Shown here one piece after another: positions 32,995 through 41,145 of a stretch of 64,000 bases of DNA (its first letter is position 1; each line of letters begins with the position of its first letter). A program made the position numbers and the translations under genes. Under the pieces are notes generated by a model. The model saw only the letters and a list, made by a program, of their open reading frames with translations. It had not been told where the DNA came from and searched no databases. Source of the stretch: G963665215 sp963665215 (GTDB lineage Bacteria; Chloroflexota; Dehalococcoidia; Lucifugimonadales; CAUZJF01); the NCBI GenBank assembly GCA_963665215.2, contig CAXXWW010000008.1, forward strand, positions 1 through 64,000, written 5' to 3'.

Positions 32995-35517
32995 CTATAT
33001 CGGTGAGTTGGGCGGCACTCTCCCGTTGCCCTTTCCGTTGGTCCGGGCTGCCGGCGGGTCCTCGTCTCCATTCGGCACCTGCAGGTCCCTGACGCAGGCG
33101 ATCGAGGAGACCGCATCGCCGGGCTGTGGCTTGAAAATCGTCACGCCCTGGGTAACCCTTCCGATGCTGCGGATCTCCGACAGGCTGGTGCGCAGCACCT
33201 GAGCGTGCTCCGAGACCACGTAGACCTCGTCGCTGCCGGCGATGACCTCGCCGGCGGCAACGGCGCCGGTCTTCCTCGTAACCTTCAAGGTCTTTGTCCC
33301 GGAGCCTCCCCTGCCCTGACGTCTGTACCTGTTCAGGTCGGTTAGCTTGCCGAATCCCTTCTTGCTGATTACAAGCAGCTTGCTGTCGGGGGTTACGATG
33401 TCCATCGACACGATCCTGTCCTTGCTGGCCAGCGTCATTCCCCTGACGCCACCCGCGGCTCTCAGCCGCGGGGTGACGGCCTCCACGGGGAACCTTATGG
33501 ACATTCCCTGCTCCGACACCATGATCAGGTCGTCCGTGGCCCTGGCGACTCGGGCCGTTACCAGTTCGTCATCGTCCTTGAGGTTCATGATGATGAGGCC
33601 GGCCCTTCGGATGACCGACATCTGTGAGAGGGCAACGCGCTTGACGGCGCCTTTACGAGTCGCCAGCGCGAGGAAGAGCTCCGGCTCCTGAAGACTGGGG
33701 ACCCCAACTATCGCGTTGACCCGCTCGGTGTCGCTCAGCGGGATGACATTGACGACGGGGACACCGCGGGTGTTTCGTGATATGTCTGCCCTCAACTCGT
33801 AGGACTTCAGGGACAGTACCCTGCCCCGGTTGGTGAAGAAGAGCAGCGTGTCGTGCGTATCGCCCACCAGGATGTGCCGCACCGGGTCGTCATCCTTAGT
33901 GTTCATGCTGGTGACACCCTTGCCCCCCCGGTGCTGGTTCCGGTAGGTGCTCGCAAGGATCCTCTTGATGTAACCGCCCTGGCTGAGTGTGACGACCACC
34001 TGCTCATGCGCCTCGAGCTCTTCGCGACTGAAGTCTTGCACCTCGCCGGTGATGGCCGTGCGCCGCGCCCCCCGCAGCATCTTTTTCATCTCCCGGGTCT
34101 CCTCGGCCACCGCGGCCAGGATCTTCTGGGGGTCTGACAGCAGCTCTTCCAGGTCACGAATGATAGCCTGCAGCTCCTGGAACTCGCTCTCTATCTTCTC
34201 TCTCTCCAGGGCGGCAATGCGGCGCAGCTGCATGTCAAGTATGGCCTGGGCCTGTGGCTGGTCCAGGTCAAACCTCTCCATCAGGCCCTCTCTGGCCGCC
34301 TCCACGTCATCGGCGCCCCGGATCAGGGCTATGATGGCATCCAGGTTAGAGAGGGCTATTCTCAGGCCCTCCAGGATGTGGGCGCGCTCCCTGGACCGCC
34401 TGAGCTGGTACTCTGAGCGGCGTGTGACGATCTCGCGGCGAAAGTCTATGTAGCTCTGTAGGGCCAGCTTGAGGGTAATGATCCTGGGCGTGCCGTTGAC
34501 AATCGCCAGCATGTTCGACGAGAAGGTGCTCTGCATGGCAGTGAGCTTGTACAGGTTGTTCAGGACCACCAGTCCCTGGGCCCCTGAGCGCAGCTCCAGG
34601 ACGATCCGCATTCCATGGCGGTCGGACTCGTCCCGTATCTCCGAGATGCCCTCGATCCGCTTGTTCTTCACCAGCGCGGCTATCTTTTCCAGTAGGGCGG
34701 ACTTGTTGACCTGGTAGGGCAGCTCCGAGACAATAATGTGCATTCGGCTGGAACGCTTCTGCTGCTCAATCTCCGCGGTGGCGCGGACCACCACCTGCCC
34801 CCGTCCGGTGGCGTAGGCACTCTTGATACCCTCTCTCCCCATGATCGTAGCGCCGGTCGGGAAGTCGGGCCCCTTGACGTATCGCATCAGGTCCTCGACC
34901 GTGGCCTCGGGGGTTTCGATCAGATGCAGGATTCCGTTGCACACCTCCGTGGGATTGTGCGGCGGGATGTTTGTAGCCATGCCCACCGCGATGCCCGTAG
35001 CTCCGTTTACGAGAAGATTTGGAAGCCTGGCTGGGAGCACAACCGGCTCTTGCAAGGTGCTGTCGAAGTTGTCGCTGAAGTCGACGGTCTCCTCGTCCAG
35101 GTTCGCGAGCATTAGCTCCGCCGCGGCGGTGAGTCTGACCTCGGTGTACCGCATCGCCGCTGGGGGGTCATTATCTACGCTGCCGAAGTTGCCCTGGCCG
35201 TCCACCAGCGGCTGGCGCAGGGAGAACGGCTGGGCCATACGGACCGCGGCGTCGTAGACGGCGGTGTCCCCGTGGGGGTGGTATTTGCCGAGCACCTCGC
35301 CCACCAGCCGCGCGCTCTTCTTGTATGACGAGTTGGGCCTCATGCCCATGTCGTGCATGGCGAAGAGGATCCGCCGTTGAACGGGCTTGAGGCCGTCGCG
35401 GACCTCGGGCAACGCGCGCGCGACGATGACGCTCATGGCGTACTCCATGTAGGAGTCACGCATCTGCTCTTCTAGCTGCGTCGGCCTCACGAATCCGTAT
35501 TCCATCTTGGTTACCAT
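32995..35517 (-). CDS. gyrA: DNA gyrase subunit A
   Basis: 840 residues. It begins FVRPTQLEEQMRDSYMEYAMSVIVARALPEVRDGLKPVQRRIL. The catalytic Tyr is 124 in AAMRYTEVRL. The quinolone-determining region reads HPHGDTAVYDAAVRMAQ: Thr85 at the E. coli Ser83 position and Asp89 at the Asp87 position. The GyrA-box QHRGGKG separates it from ParC and marks a gyrase with a wrapping C-terminal beta-pinwheel. ATG 35517 has AGGAG six bases upstream. gyrB is not in the window. Confidence 0.97.
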   Translation of the reverse strand: MVTKMEYGFVRPTQLEEQMRDSYMEYAMSVIVARALPEVRDGLKPVQRRILFAMHDMGMRPNSSYKKSARLVGEVLGKYHPHGDTAVYDAAVRMAQPFSLRQPLVDGQGNFGSVDNDPPAAMRYTEVRLTAAAELMLANLDEETVDFSDNFDSTLQEPVVLPARLPNLLVNGATGIAVGMATNIPPHNPTEVCNGILHLIETPEATVEDLMRYVKGPDFPTGATIMGREGIKSAYATGRGQVVVRATAEIEQQKRSSRMHIIVSELPYQVNKSALLEKIAALVKNKRIEGISEIRDESDRHGMRIVLELRSGAQGLVVLNNLYKLTAMQSTFSSNMLAIVNGTPRIITLKLALQSYIDFRREIVTRRSEYQLRRSRERAHILEGLRIALSNLDAIIALIRGADDVEAAREGLMERFDLDQPQAQAILDMQLRRIAALEREKIESEFQELQAIIRDLEELLSDPQKILAAVAEETREMKKMLRGARRTAITGEVQDFSREELEAHEQVVVTLSQGGYIKRILASTYRNQHRGGKGVTSMNTKDDDPVRHILVGDTHDTLLFFTNRGRVLSLKSYELRADISRNTRGVPVVNVIPLSDTERVNAIVGVPSLQEPELFLALATRKGAVKRVALSQMSVIRRAGLIIMNLKDDDELVTARVARATDDLIMVSEQGMSIRFPVEAVTPRLRAAGGVRGMTLASKDRIVSMDIVTPDSKLLVISKKGFGKLTDLNRYRRQGRGGSGTKTLKVTRKTGAVAAGEVIAGSDEVYVVSEHAQVLRTSLSEIRSIGRVTQGVTIFKPQPGDAVSSIACVRDLQVPNGDEDPPAARTNGKGNGRVPPNSPI

Positions 35518-35771
35518 AGAGGACTCCTAATAACGCGGATCTCTGGGTCGTGCAGCCGTGAGCGCCGCGTATTGAGGCACGGCCCCATCTGCTGGTCTAA
35601 ACGATTTAGTAAATGCTGCGGTGAAGGCTTGCTCGTACCCGGGGCCGTCGGCCGACCGAGAAGGCGTTGCGTGGCGCCGGCCGGGTGCGCCCTGAGACTG
35701 GTCTGCTTCCCCTGTTCCCATGGGTACGTTGGGCTGGTACCACCGGGCCCCACATCTAGCCGCCACGCCCT

Positions 35772-35799
35772 ATTATACCACTCTGGGTAGTACCGCCAA
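35772..35799 (-). promoter_or_regulatory. gyrA promoter
   Basis: On the minus strand TTGGCG (35799-35794), a 16-base spacer and perfect TATAAT (35777-35772) preceded by TGG (extended -10). The leader to gyrA is about 248 bases. The rest of 35518-36191 holds no gene. Confidence 0.65.
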
Positions 35800-35954
35800 G
35801 GCGAGATGATGCGCCTTTTTAGCTCCTTCGGCGCATGGGCGCGCCGCCTCCCTGCTTCACGTGCCTCCTCGGACCCACGGCGGCGAGGCCAGGCGCGTTC
35901 GGTCACTCGCTCGCTAGCAGACATTCATCGGTCCCTCCCTGGCAGGATGGGACT

Positions 35955-35980
35955 CCAGAGGGGGCGAGGGCCCCCTCTGG
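35955..35980. repeat. Perfect 11-bp hairpin between gyrA and the DUF5343 gene
   Basis: CCAGAGGGGGC and its complement GCCCCCTCTGG flank GAGG. There is no U-tract. It lies between divergent genes, so it is not a terminator of either; most likely a REP-like intergenic element. Confidence 0.55.
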
Positions 35981-36191
35981 ACCGCTTTGGGGGCCTTTCC
36001 ATACACCTCTCGGCGCGTGGGAAGACCGCATCTGCGCGCCAGCGGGGTAGCCGGCACACGTCTAGTCTATCTGTGCCACACACTAATTTCACATTTTGTC
36101 CGCGGCTATGCCGGATTGGGCTGGCACCGAGAAGATGACGGCTGTACAATGGGTGCCGACGGATCCGGCTCCAGAGTTGAGGAGAAATGGC

Positions 36192-36986
36192 ATGCTAATC
36201 GACAATGCGGCATCCGAAGACGTGCAGGTGGCCATGGGGCGGAATGAGGTTGTGGCCCCACCCTATGTGAGCTTCAACACGGTGAAGAACCTGCTGGACT
36301 GGCTCAATTCAGAGGGCGTGCCTCTACGGCTTGACCGCTCATTCTGGCAGGCCAAGTTTAGCGGCAGCACCGGCACACAGCTCATGGCAGCGCTCCGCTT
36401 CCTGGGCCTGCTTCAGGGGAACCGGCCCATGCCGGACCTGGAGAGCCTTGTTGAGGCGACCACCGGTGAACGCCGGTTCATCCTCAAGGAGCTGCTCAAA
36501 CACTCCTATGGCGCTGTGCCATTCGATGAGCTAGAGCGTGCCACTCCTGCGATGCTGAGGGGGTGGTTCAGGGCATACCCCATAGACGGGCACACCCTAC
36601 GCAAGGCCATTTCTTTCTTCGTCAATGCCGCCCGCGAGGCGGAGATGCCCATGTCCAACTCCGTGAGGAAGATGGCCAAGAGTAGGGCGGCCGCTGTCCC
36701 CACCGGCGCAGCCCGGGAGAGAAGGACCGCGCGGCCGGATCTATCATCGCCCGCCCCGCACCAACGGCCAGGAGGTCTTATCCCGGGCCAGCAGGGCCGG
36801 CAGCACAGCCAGACCGCCATCGACCTGGAGAGCGGCGGTGTTGTGACGGTGGGCCTCGCCGTGGATCTGTTCGAGCTCTCGGACCGGGACCGCGAGTTCG
36901 TGCTGGCACTCGTCGACCTTGCCCAGCGGTATCAGGAAGAGCTCGCGGATGCTCCCGGTGGCCGAGGCCGTGCTACGGCTGACTGA
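36192..36986 (+). CDS. DUF5343-like protein
   Basis: 264 residues. After a short N-terminus comes a domain matching the DUF5343 pattern as I recall it: PPYVSFNTVKNLLDWLNSEG, LDRSFWQAKFSGSTGTQLMA, ALRFLGLLQGNRPMPDLESL, and HTLRKAISFFVNAAREAEMP. It reads as a winged-helix-like helical domain. A Ser/Pro/Arg-rich linker and a C-terminal helix (ELSDRDREFVLALVDLAQRYQ) follow. Start ATG 36192 follows GAGGAG by seven bases. It is monocistronic, with no defence or mobile genes nearby. Molecular function is not known to me; family members are reported beside varied genes. Confidence 0.65.
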   Translation: MLIDNAASEDVQVAMGRNEVVAPPYVSFNTVKNLLDWLNSEGVPLRLDRSFWQAKFSGSTGTQLMAALRFLGLLQGNRPMPDLESLVEATTGERRFILKELLKHSYGAVPFDELERATPAMLRGWFRAYPIDGHTLRKAISFFVNAAREAEMPMSNSVRKMAKSRAAAVPTGAARERRTARPDLSSPAPHQRPGGLIPGQQGRQHSQTAIDLESGGVVTVGLAVDLFELSDRDREFVLALVDLAQRYQEELADAPGGRGRATAD

Positions 36987-37065
36987 GAAGCGGCCAACTC
37001 CGTGAGAATTTTCTGCCCTGCGTTGGCGATACCATGCGCCAGGGCGCGGCGTGCCTGCGGCTGCC

Positions 37066-37782
37066 TCAGCCCAAACGCGCGTCTGCCCGCTCCACCAGCG
37101 ACTGGAATAGCCGGTCGAAGTGCGGCGGCACTTCCAGGCGGAGCTCCGGACGAAACTGGACCCCTATCACCCAGCCGTGGTCCGGGCTCTCTACCGCCTC
37201 GACGACGCCGTCATCCAGTGAATAGGCGGAGGCCATCAGCAGAGGCGACCTTTGCGCGTCTCTCATGCCCAGGTGATGGCGGCTGTTCACCCTGACGAAG
37301 CCACCGGAGCCGACGACGGCCGCCAGCTTGGTGCCCGGCGCGATGTAGATCCTATGGTACGCTGAGACCTCCACGCCGTCTTGCTCAGATGGACCGTGGC
37401 CCGCCAGGCCGCCCACCAGTGTCCCGCCGAGTACCACGTTCAGAGCGTGCATCCCGTGGCCCACCGCCAGCACCGGCATGTCCACTGTCAGGGCGGCCTG
37501 AAGCAGTGGCAGCGGGACTCCCGCCGCGTCTAGAGGTGTCTCACCCGCCTGGCCCAACCATCGCGGTCCATGCGTGGTGTCAGGGCCAATTTGCCGCCCA
37601 CCGGCGACGATGAGCCCCGCAACCTGTTGCAGCTCCTCAATTGGCGCACCGTCCTGCCCCGGCACGATGAGCCTGGAGATACCCCCGCTCCTCTTGACGA
37701 GCTTGGCGTACAGCCCGGCGCCCGTCTCCGAGTCGGCGACAATGCCGATAACCGGCCCTTTACTTGCTGAGACAGCCTCCAT
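37066..37782 (-). CDS. Peptidase C26 (glutamine amidotransferase-like) homologue without nucleophile
   Basis: 238 residues with the fold of gamma-glutamyl-GABA hydrolases (PuuD-like): GPVIGIVADSET at the start, GLIVAGGRQIGP, NVVLGGTLVGG, VRVNSRHHLGM, and GVQFRPELR near the end. The nucleophile elbow, normally I-C-R-G-x-Q, reads V-G-H-G-M-H (107-112), so the Cys is Gly108; the catalytic His of W-H-P-E is Arg211, with Glu213 kept. The enzyme should be inactive as a glutaminase. ATG 37782 is preferred over the GTG at 37815. It is convergent with the DUF5343 gene and 354 bp from recA. Confidence 0.8.
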   Translation of the reverse strand: MEAVSASKGPVIGIVADSETGAGLYAKLVKRSGGISRLIVPGQDGAPIEELQQVAGLIVAGGRQIGPDTTHGPRWLGQAGETPLDAAGVPLPLLQAALTVDMPVLAVGHGMHALNVVLGGTLVGGLAGHGPSEQDGVEVSAYHRIYIAPGTKLAAVVGSGGFVRVNSRHHLGMRDAQRSPLLMASAYSLDDGVVEAVESPDHGWVIGVQFRPELRLEVPPHFDRLFQSLVERADARLG

Positions 37783-38036
37783 CTGAACCGGCGCACACCT
37801 CTCGGATTGCTGCACTTACCGTAGCACGAAACCTATCTACGCGACACCCCCGGGGTGGTCACGGGCGGCGTGCGCTCGTGGCGCATTGGGCCGGGTGTTG
37901 GACGTTAGCCTGCCCCCGTGGCAGACAGTCTATTTATGACATCGCGGGCTCCGACTACATCCGGGGGCGCATGCCTGCACGACCGGCCAGACGGTTGTCC
38001 CGCTGCGCGACCCCGCGCCGGCCTTCACCGTCGCGC

Positions 38037-38065
38037 TTGTGGGCGATGATGCGCCATGCTATGAT
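38037..38065 (+). promoter_or_regulatory. Candidate recA promoter
   Basis: TTGTGG (38037-38042), 17-base spacer, TATGAT (38060-38065), about 70 bp before recA. No GAAC-N4-GTTC LexA-type palindrome was found between 37783 and 38135, so SOS control of recA is not evident here. Confidence 0.4.
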
Positions 38066-38135
38066 GTCCACACTGCAATAGCATCACGCCGCCAATCGTC
38101 GAAATGCCGGCGTATCGTGGAGAAGCCAGGGTCAC

Positions 38136-39194
38136 ATGTCGAAGGAAAAGGCAAAGGCTCTTGAGTTGGCCCTGTCGCAAATCGAACGGCAGTTCGGCCG
38201 CGGTTCGGTGATGAGGCTGGGAGAGGTGGACAGCCTCCCGAGCGCGCAGTTCATCTCCACCGGCTCCCTCTCCCTGGACATGGCCCTTGGCATCGGCGGG
38301 ATCCCCCGCGGCCGCGTCACGGAGACGTTCGGCAACGAGGGATCGGGCAAGTCCACCCTGGCATTCCACGTCATGGCGGAAGCTCAGCGCGCCGGCGGCA
38401 CCGCGGCCTACCTCGACGCTGAGCACGCGCTTGACCCGCAGTACGCTGCTAGGTGCGGTGTCGATACCGAAGACCTGCTGGTGTCCCAACCGGACTCGGC
38501 TGAGCAGGCCCTGGAGATATGCGAGTACCTGGTCCGCAGTGGGGCGATAGACATCGTGGTTATCGATAGTGTCGCCGCCTTGGTCCCCAAGGCTGAGTTG
38601 GAGGGGGACATGGGCGACAGCCATATGGGGCTGCAGGCGCGCATCATGTCCCAGGCCCTCCGCAAGCTCACCGCAGCCATTAGTCGCTCCAACACCGCCG
38701 TCATGTTCATTAACCAGGTAAGGGAGAAGGTCGGCGTTATCTGGGGAAATCCCGAGGTTACTCCCGGAGGAAGGGCGCTGAAGTTCTACAGCTCCGTACG
38801 CATCGACCTGCGGAGGTTGGAGTCCATCAAGCAGGGGACCGACATCGTAGGCACGAGGGTGCGGGCCCGTGTGGTGAAAAACAAAGTGGCCCCTCCGTTC
38901 CGGGTGGCCGAGTTCGACATCATGTTCAACTCGGGCATCAGCAAGGAAGGGGACCTGATTGAGCTCGGCGAGGGCGCGGGTGTGATAAAAAAGAGCGGGT
39001 CGTTCTACTCCTTTGACGACACCCGCCTGGGCCAGGGCCGCGAGAACGCCAAGGAGTTTCTCACGCAGCACAAAGATATCGCTGATCGCTTGGAGAGCTT
39101 GATCAGGGCCGGAGACGGCGCTGCGGCAAGCCCCGGTGATGGAAGCGATCAGCTGGTCGCCGTAGCGGATTCAGGACAGGATTCCGCCACCTAG
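38136..39194 (+). CDS. recA: Recombinase RecA
   Basis: 352 residues; strand exchange and SOS coprotease. The core is standard: YLDAEHALDPQYA, VIDSVAALVPKAELEGDMGDSHMGLQAR (loop L1 region), FINQVREKVGVIWGNPEVTPGGRALKFYSSVR (loop L2). Walker A reads GNEGSGKST (66-74), where almost all RecA proteins have GPESSGKTT; the essential Gly71-Lys72 remain. The C-terminal tail is acidic, as usual. ATG 38136 follows AGGGT. It heads a run recA-recX-corC-tilS on the plus strand. Confidence 0.97.
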   Translation: MSKEKAKALELALSQIERQFGRGSVMRLGEVDSLPSAQFISTGSLSLDMALGIGGIPRGRVTETFGNEGSGKSTLAFHVMAEAQRAGGTAAYLDAEHALDPQYAARCGVDTEDLLVSQPDSAEQALEICEYLVRSGAIDIVVIDSVAALVPKAELEGDMGDSHMGLQARIMSQALRKLTAAISRSNTAVMFINQVREKVGVIWGNPEVTPGGRALKFYSSVRIDLRRLESIKQGTDIVGTRVRARVVKNKVAPPFRVAEFDIMFNSGISKEGDLIELGEGAGVIKKSGSFYSFDDTRLGQGRENAKEFLTQHKDIADRLESLIRAGDGAAASPGDGSDQLVAVADSGQDSAT

Positions 39195-39300
39195 CAGCAC
39201 CTCCAGCCCTCTATCCGATGGCTCCTTCGTCGAATCTCCCATCGCTGAAAGCTCCCACGCTTCCTTGGAGGCCGGTGGTCCACCCTCGCCACCTCCTCGC

Positions 39301-39786
39301 ATGAACGACACCGAACCCTTCCAACGGGCCCAGGCCGCAGCCTTACGCTTCCTTTCTCACAGGCCACGAAGCGAGGCAGAGGTCCGGTCCCGCCTCCGGC
39401 GCAGTATTCCCCCTCATCTGGCGGACCAGGTTATTGATGACCTCAAAGAGCGGGGTCTGTTGGACGATGCCCTGTTCGCCAGATTGTGGAGAGATAGCCG
39501 GGAATCGTTCAAGCCCCGCAGCGCGTGGGCCATAAAGCGGGAGCTCATCGCCAAGGGAGTCGACGATGGGCTTGCGGCGAAGACTGTACAGGACATCGAC
39601 GACGAGGAGAGCGCGTACAGGGCCGCTCTCAGCCCGGCTCGGAGGCTCCGAGCGGCCGATTTCACGACCTTCCACCGTCGCCTCTGGGGGTACCTGCGGC
39701 GCCGGGGATTCAGCGACTCGATCTGCCGGCATACCCTCGACCGGCTCTGGAACGAATTGGGTGGCGAGGGCCACCCTCAGCAGTAG
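39301..39786 (+). CDS. recX: Regulatory protein RecX
   Basis: 161 residues, a three-helix repeat protein that limits RecA filament growth. Signatures: ALRFLSHRPRSEAEVRSRLRR, VIDDLKERGLLDDALFARLWRDSR, AIKRELIAKGVDD, LWGYLRRRGFSDSICRHTLD. ATG 39301 is chosen; a TTG at 39265 is also in frame. It lies about 106 bp after recA, the usual partner position, and its stop is 12 bp before the corC-like gene. Confidence 0.93.
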   Translation: MNDTEPFQRAQAAALRFLSHRPRSEAEVRSRLRRSIPPHLADQVIDDLKERGLLDDALFARLWRDSRESFKPRSAWAIKRELIAKGVDDGLAAKTVQDIDDEESAYRAALSPARRLRAADFTTFHRRLWGYLRRRGFSDSICRHTLDRLWNELGGEGHPQQ

Positions 39787-39798
39787 GAGGAGCGACCG

Positions 39799-41073
39799 AT
39801 GCTCGGTGGAGAGATTGGAATCTACATAGTTGTCTTGGTGTGCATATTCCTCTCTGCGTTCTTCTCCAGCTCTGAGGCCGCCTTCCTCTCCTTGCAAAGG
39901 ACGAGGGTTACGCACCTCGTGGGCACTGGGGCTCCCGGCGCATCAAGGGTGGCCCAGATGATAGACCAGCCGGAGAGGCTGCTTTCCACCATTCTCCTGG
40001 GCAACAACCTTGTGAACGTCGCCTTTGCCGCTCTGGTCACGGTCATAGCTCTTTCGTTCCTGGACGAGAGAGTCGGCGTTGCCGTCGCCACGGCAGTCGC
40101 CACCAGCCTGCTCCTGGTATTCGGCGAAATCGTTCCTAAGACCATTGCCGTTCGTCACTCAGAGCGTGTGGCGTTCCTCTACGTGCGTCCATTGAAGTGG
40201 TTCGAGACAATGCTCTGGCCCTTTGTCATAGTCCTGGAATGGATCAGCACTCTGTTTGGCGGGGGCGGCGTGGGCGTTAGGAGATCCGTCACCGAGGCCG
40301 AGCTACGGACTCTAATAGGCATAGGCGAGGCGGAAGGAGCCTTCGAGCCCGATGAGGCCGAGATGCTGGAGAGCGTCTTCCGCTTCGGCGATCGCCAGGT
40401 CCGCGAGGTCATGACGCCACGCACTGAGATCGCGTTCGTTGAGCGGGGCGCCAGCATGAGGGAGTTCCTGGAAATGTACGCTGAGCACTCCCACACGCGC
40501 TTCCCCGTGTATAAGGGCGGCATGGACAACATCGTGGGCATTCTGTCCGCCAAGGATATTCTGAATGCCATGGCTTCCCGGGAAATCGAGCGCGGCGATG
40601 CGGTTACCGACGTGATCAGAGACGCCTTCTTCGTTCCTGAGTCCAAGCGGATCGCGGAGCTCTTCGACGAGCTGCGAGGGTCGGGTAACCAGATGGCCAT
40701 CGCAATCGATGAGTTCGGCGGCATCGCCGGGCTGGTGACCCTAAAGAGCCTGCTGGAGGTGGTGGTCGGACGAGTTGGTGAGGAGGGCGCAAGTCCTGAG
40801 GAGGAGTATGAGGCAATTGGTGAAAACACCTACCAGGTGGATGGGGGGATGAGCATCGATGAGATAAAAGAGGAGCTGGGGATCGATCTCGCCGAAGGCG
40901 AGTACGAGACCGTAGCCGGATTTGTACTGGACGTCCTCGGGCACATCCCCGTTGATGGCGAGCAATTTGAGTACGGGCACCTCAACGTGGAGGTTACCAG
41001 CATGAGACACCTGAAAATTGAGACTGTCAAGCTGACCAAGAACATCGAGTCAAGGAGGCCACGGTCCCGTTGA
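39799..41073 (+). CDS. CNNM/CBS/CorC-domain membrane transporter (HlyC/CorC family)
   Basis: 424 residues. The N-terminal CNNM domain has an opening membrane span (IYIVVLVCIFLSAFFSSSEAAFLSL) and further spans around FAALVTVIALSF and TAVATSLLLVFGEIVPKTIAV. A pair of CBS domains (VREVMTPRTEIAFVERGASM; GIAGLVTLKSLLEVVVG) follows, and a C-terminal CorC_HlyC domain (ENTYQVDGGMSIDEIKEELG). Family members are linked to Mg2+ or Co2+ efflux. GGAGGAG precedes the ATG, and the close spacing to recX indicates co-transcription. Confidence 0.93.
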   Translation: MLGGEIGIYIVVLVCIFLSAFFSSSEAAFLSLQRTRVTHLVGTGAPGASRVAQMIDQPERLLSTILLGNNLVNVAFAALVTVIALSFLDERVGVAVATAVATSLLLVFGEIVPKTIAVRHSERVAFLYVRPLKWFETMLWPFVIVLEWISTLFGGGGVGVRRSVTEAELRTLIGIGEAEGAFEPDEAEMLESVFRFGDRQVREVMTPRTEIAFVERGASMREFLEMYAEHSHTRFPVYKGGMDNIVGILSAKDILNAMASREIERGDAVTDVIRDAFFVPESKRIAELFDELRGSGNQMAIAIDEFGGIAGLVTLKSLLEVVVGRVGEEGASPEEEYEAIGENTYQVDGGMSIDEIKEELGIDLAEGEYETVAGFVLDVLGHIPVDGEQFEYGHLNVEVTSMRHLKIETVKLTKNIESRRPRSR

Positions 41074-41145
41074 GCCTCATGCTGGTCTCCCCCAAACGGC
41101 ACCCCGAACTCGCGGGATGCGACCCGCACCCCGGCATGGACCACG

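Noticed and set aside
37783..38135. LexA-type box before recA
   Set aside because: No GAAC-N4-GTTC or similar palindrome found by eye in this interval.
38025..39071. 348-codon open frame antisense to recA
   Set aside because: Shadow frame of recA; no protein motif and lower-quality start.
39725..39750. Reverse reading PEPVEG in recX, as in the dispersed repeat
   Set aside because: The DNA (CCCTCGACCGGCTCTGGAAC) is a poor match to the repeat, and the plus-strand TLDRLWNEL is a normal RecX C-terminus; probably coincidence.
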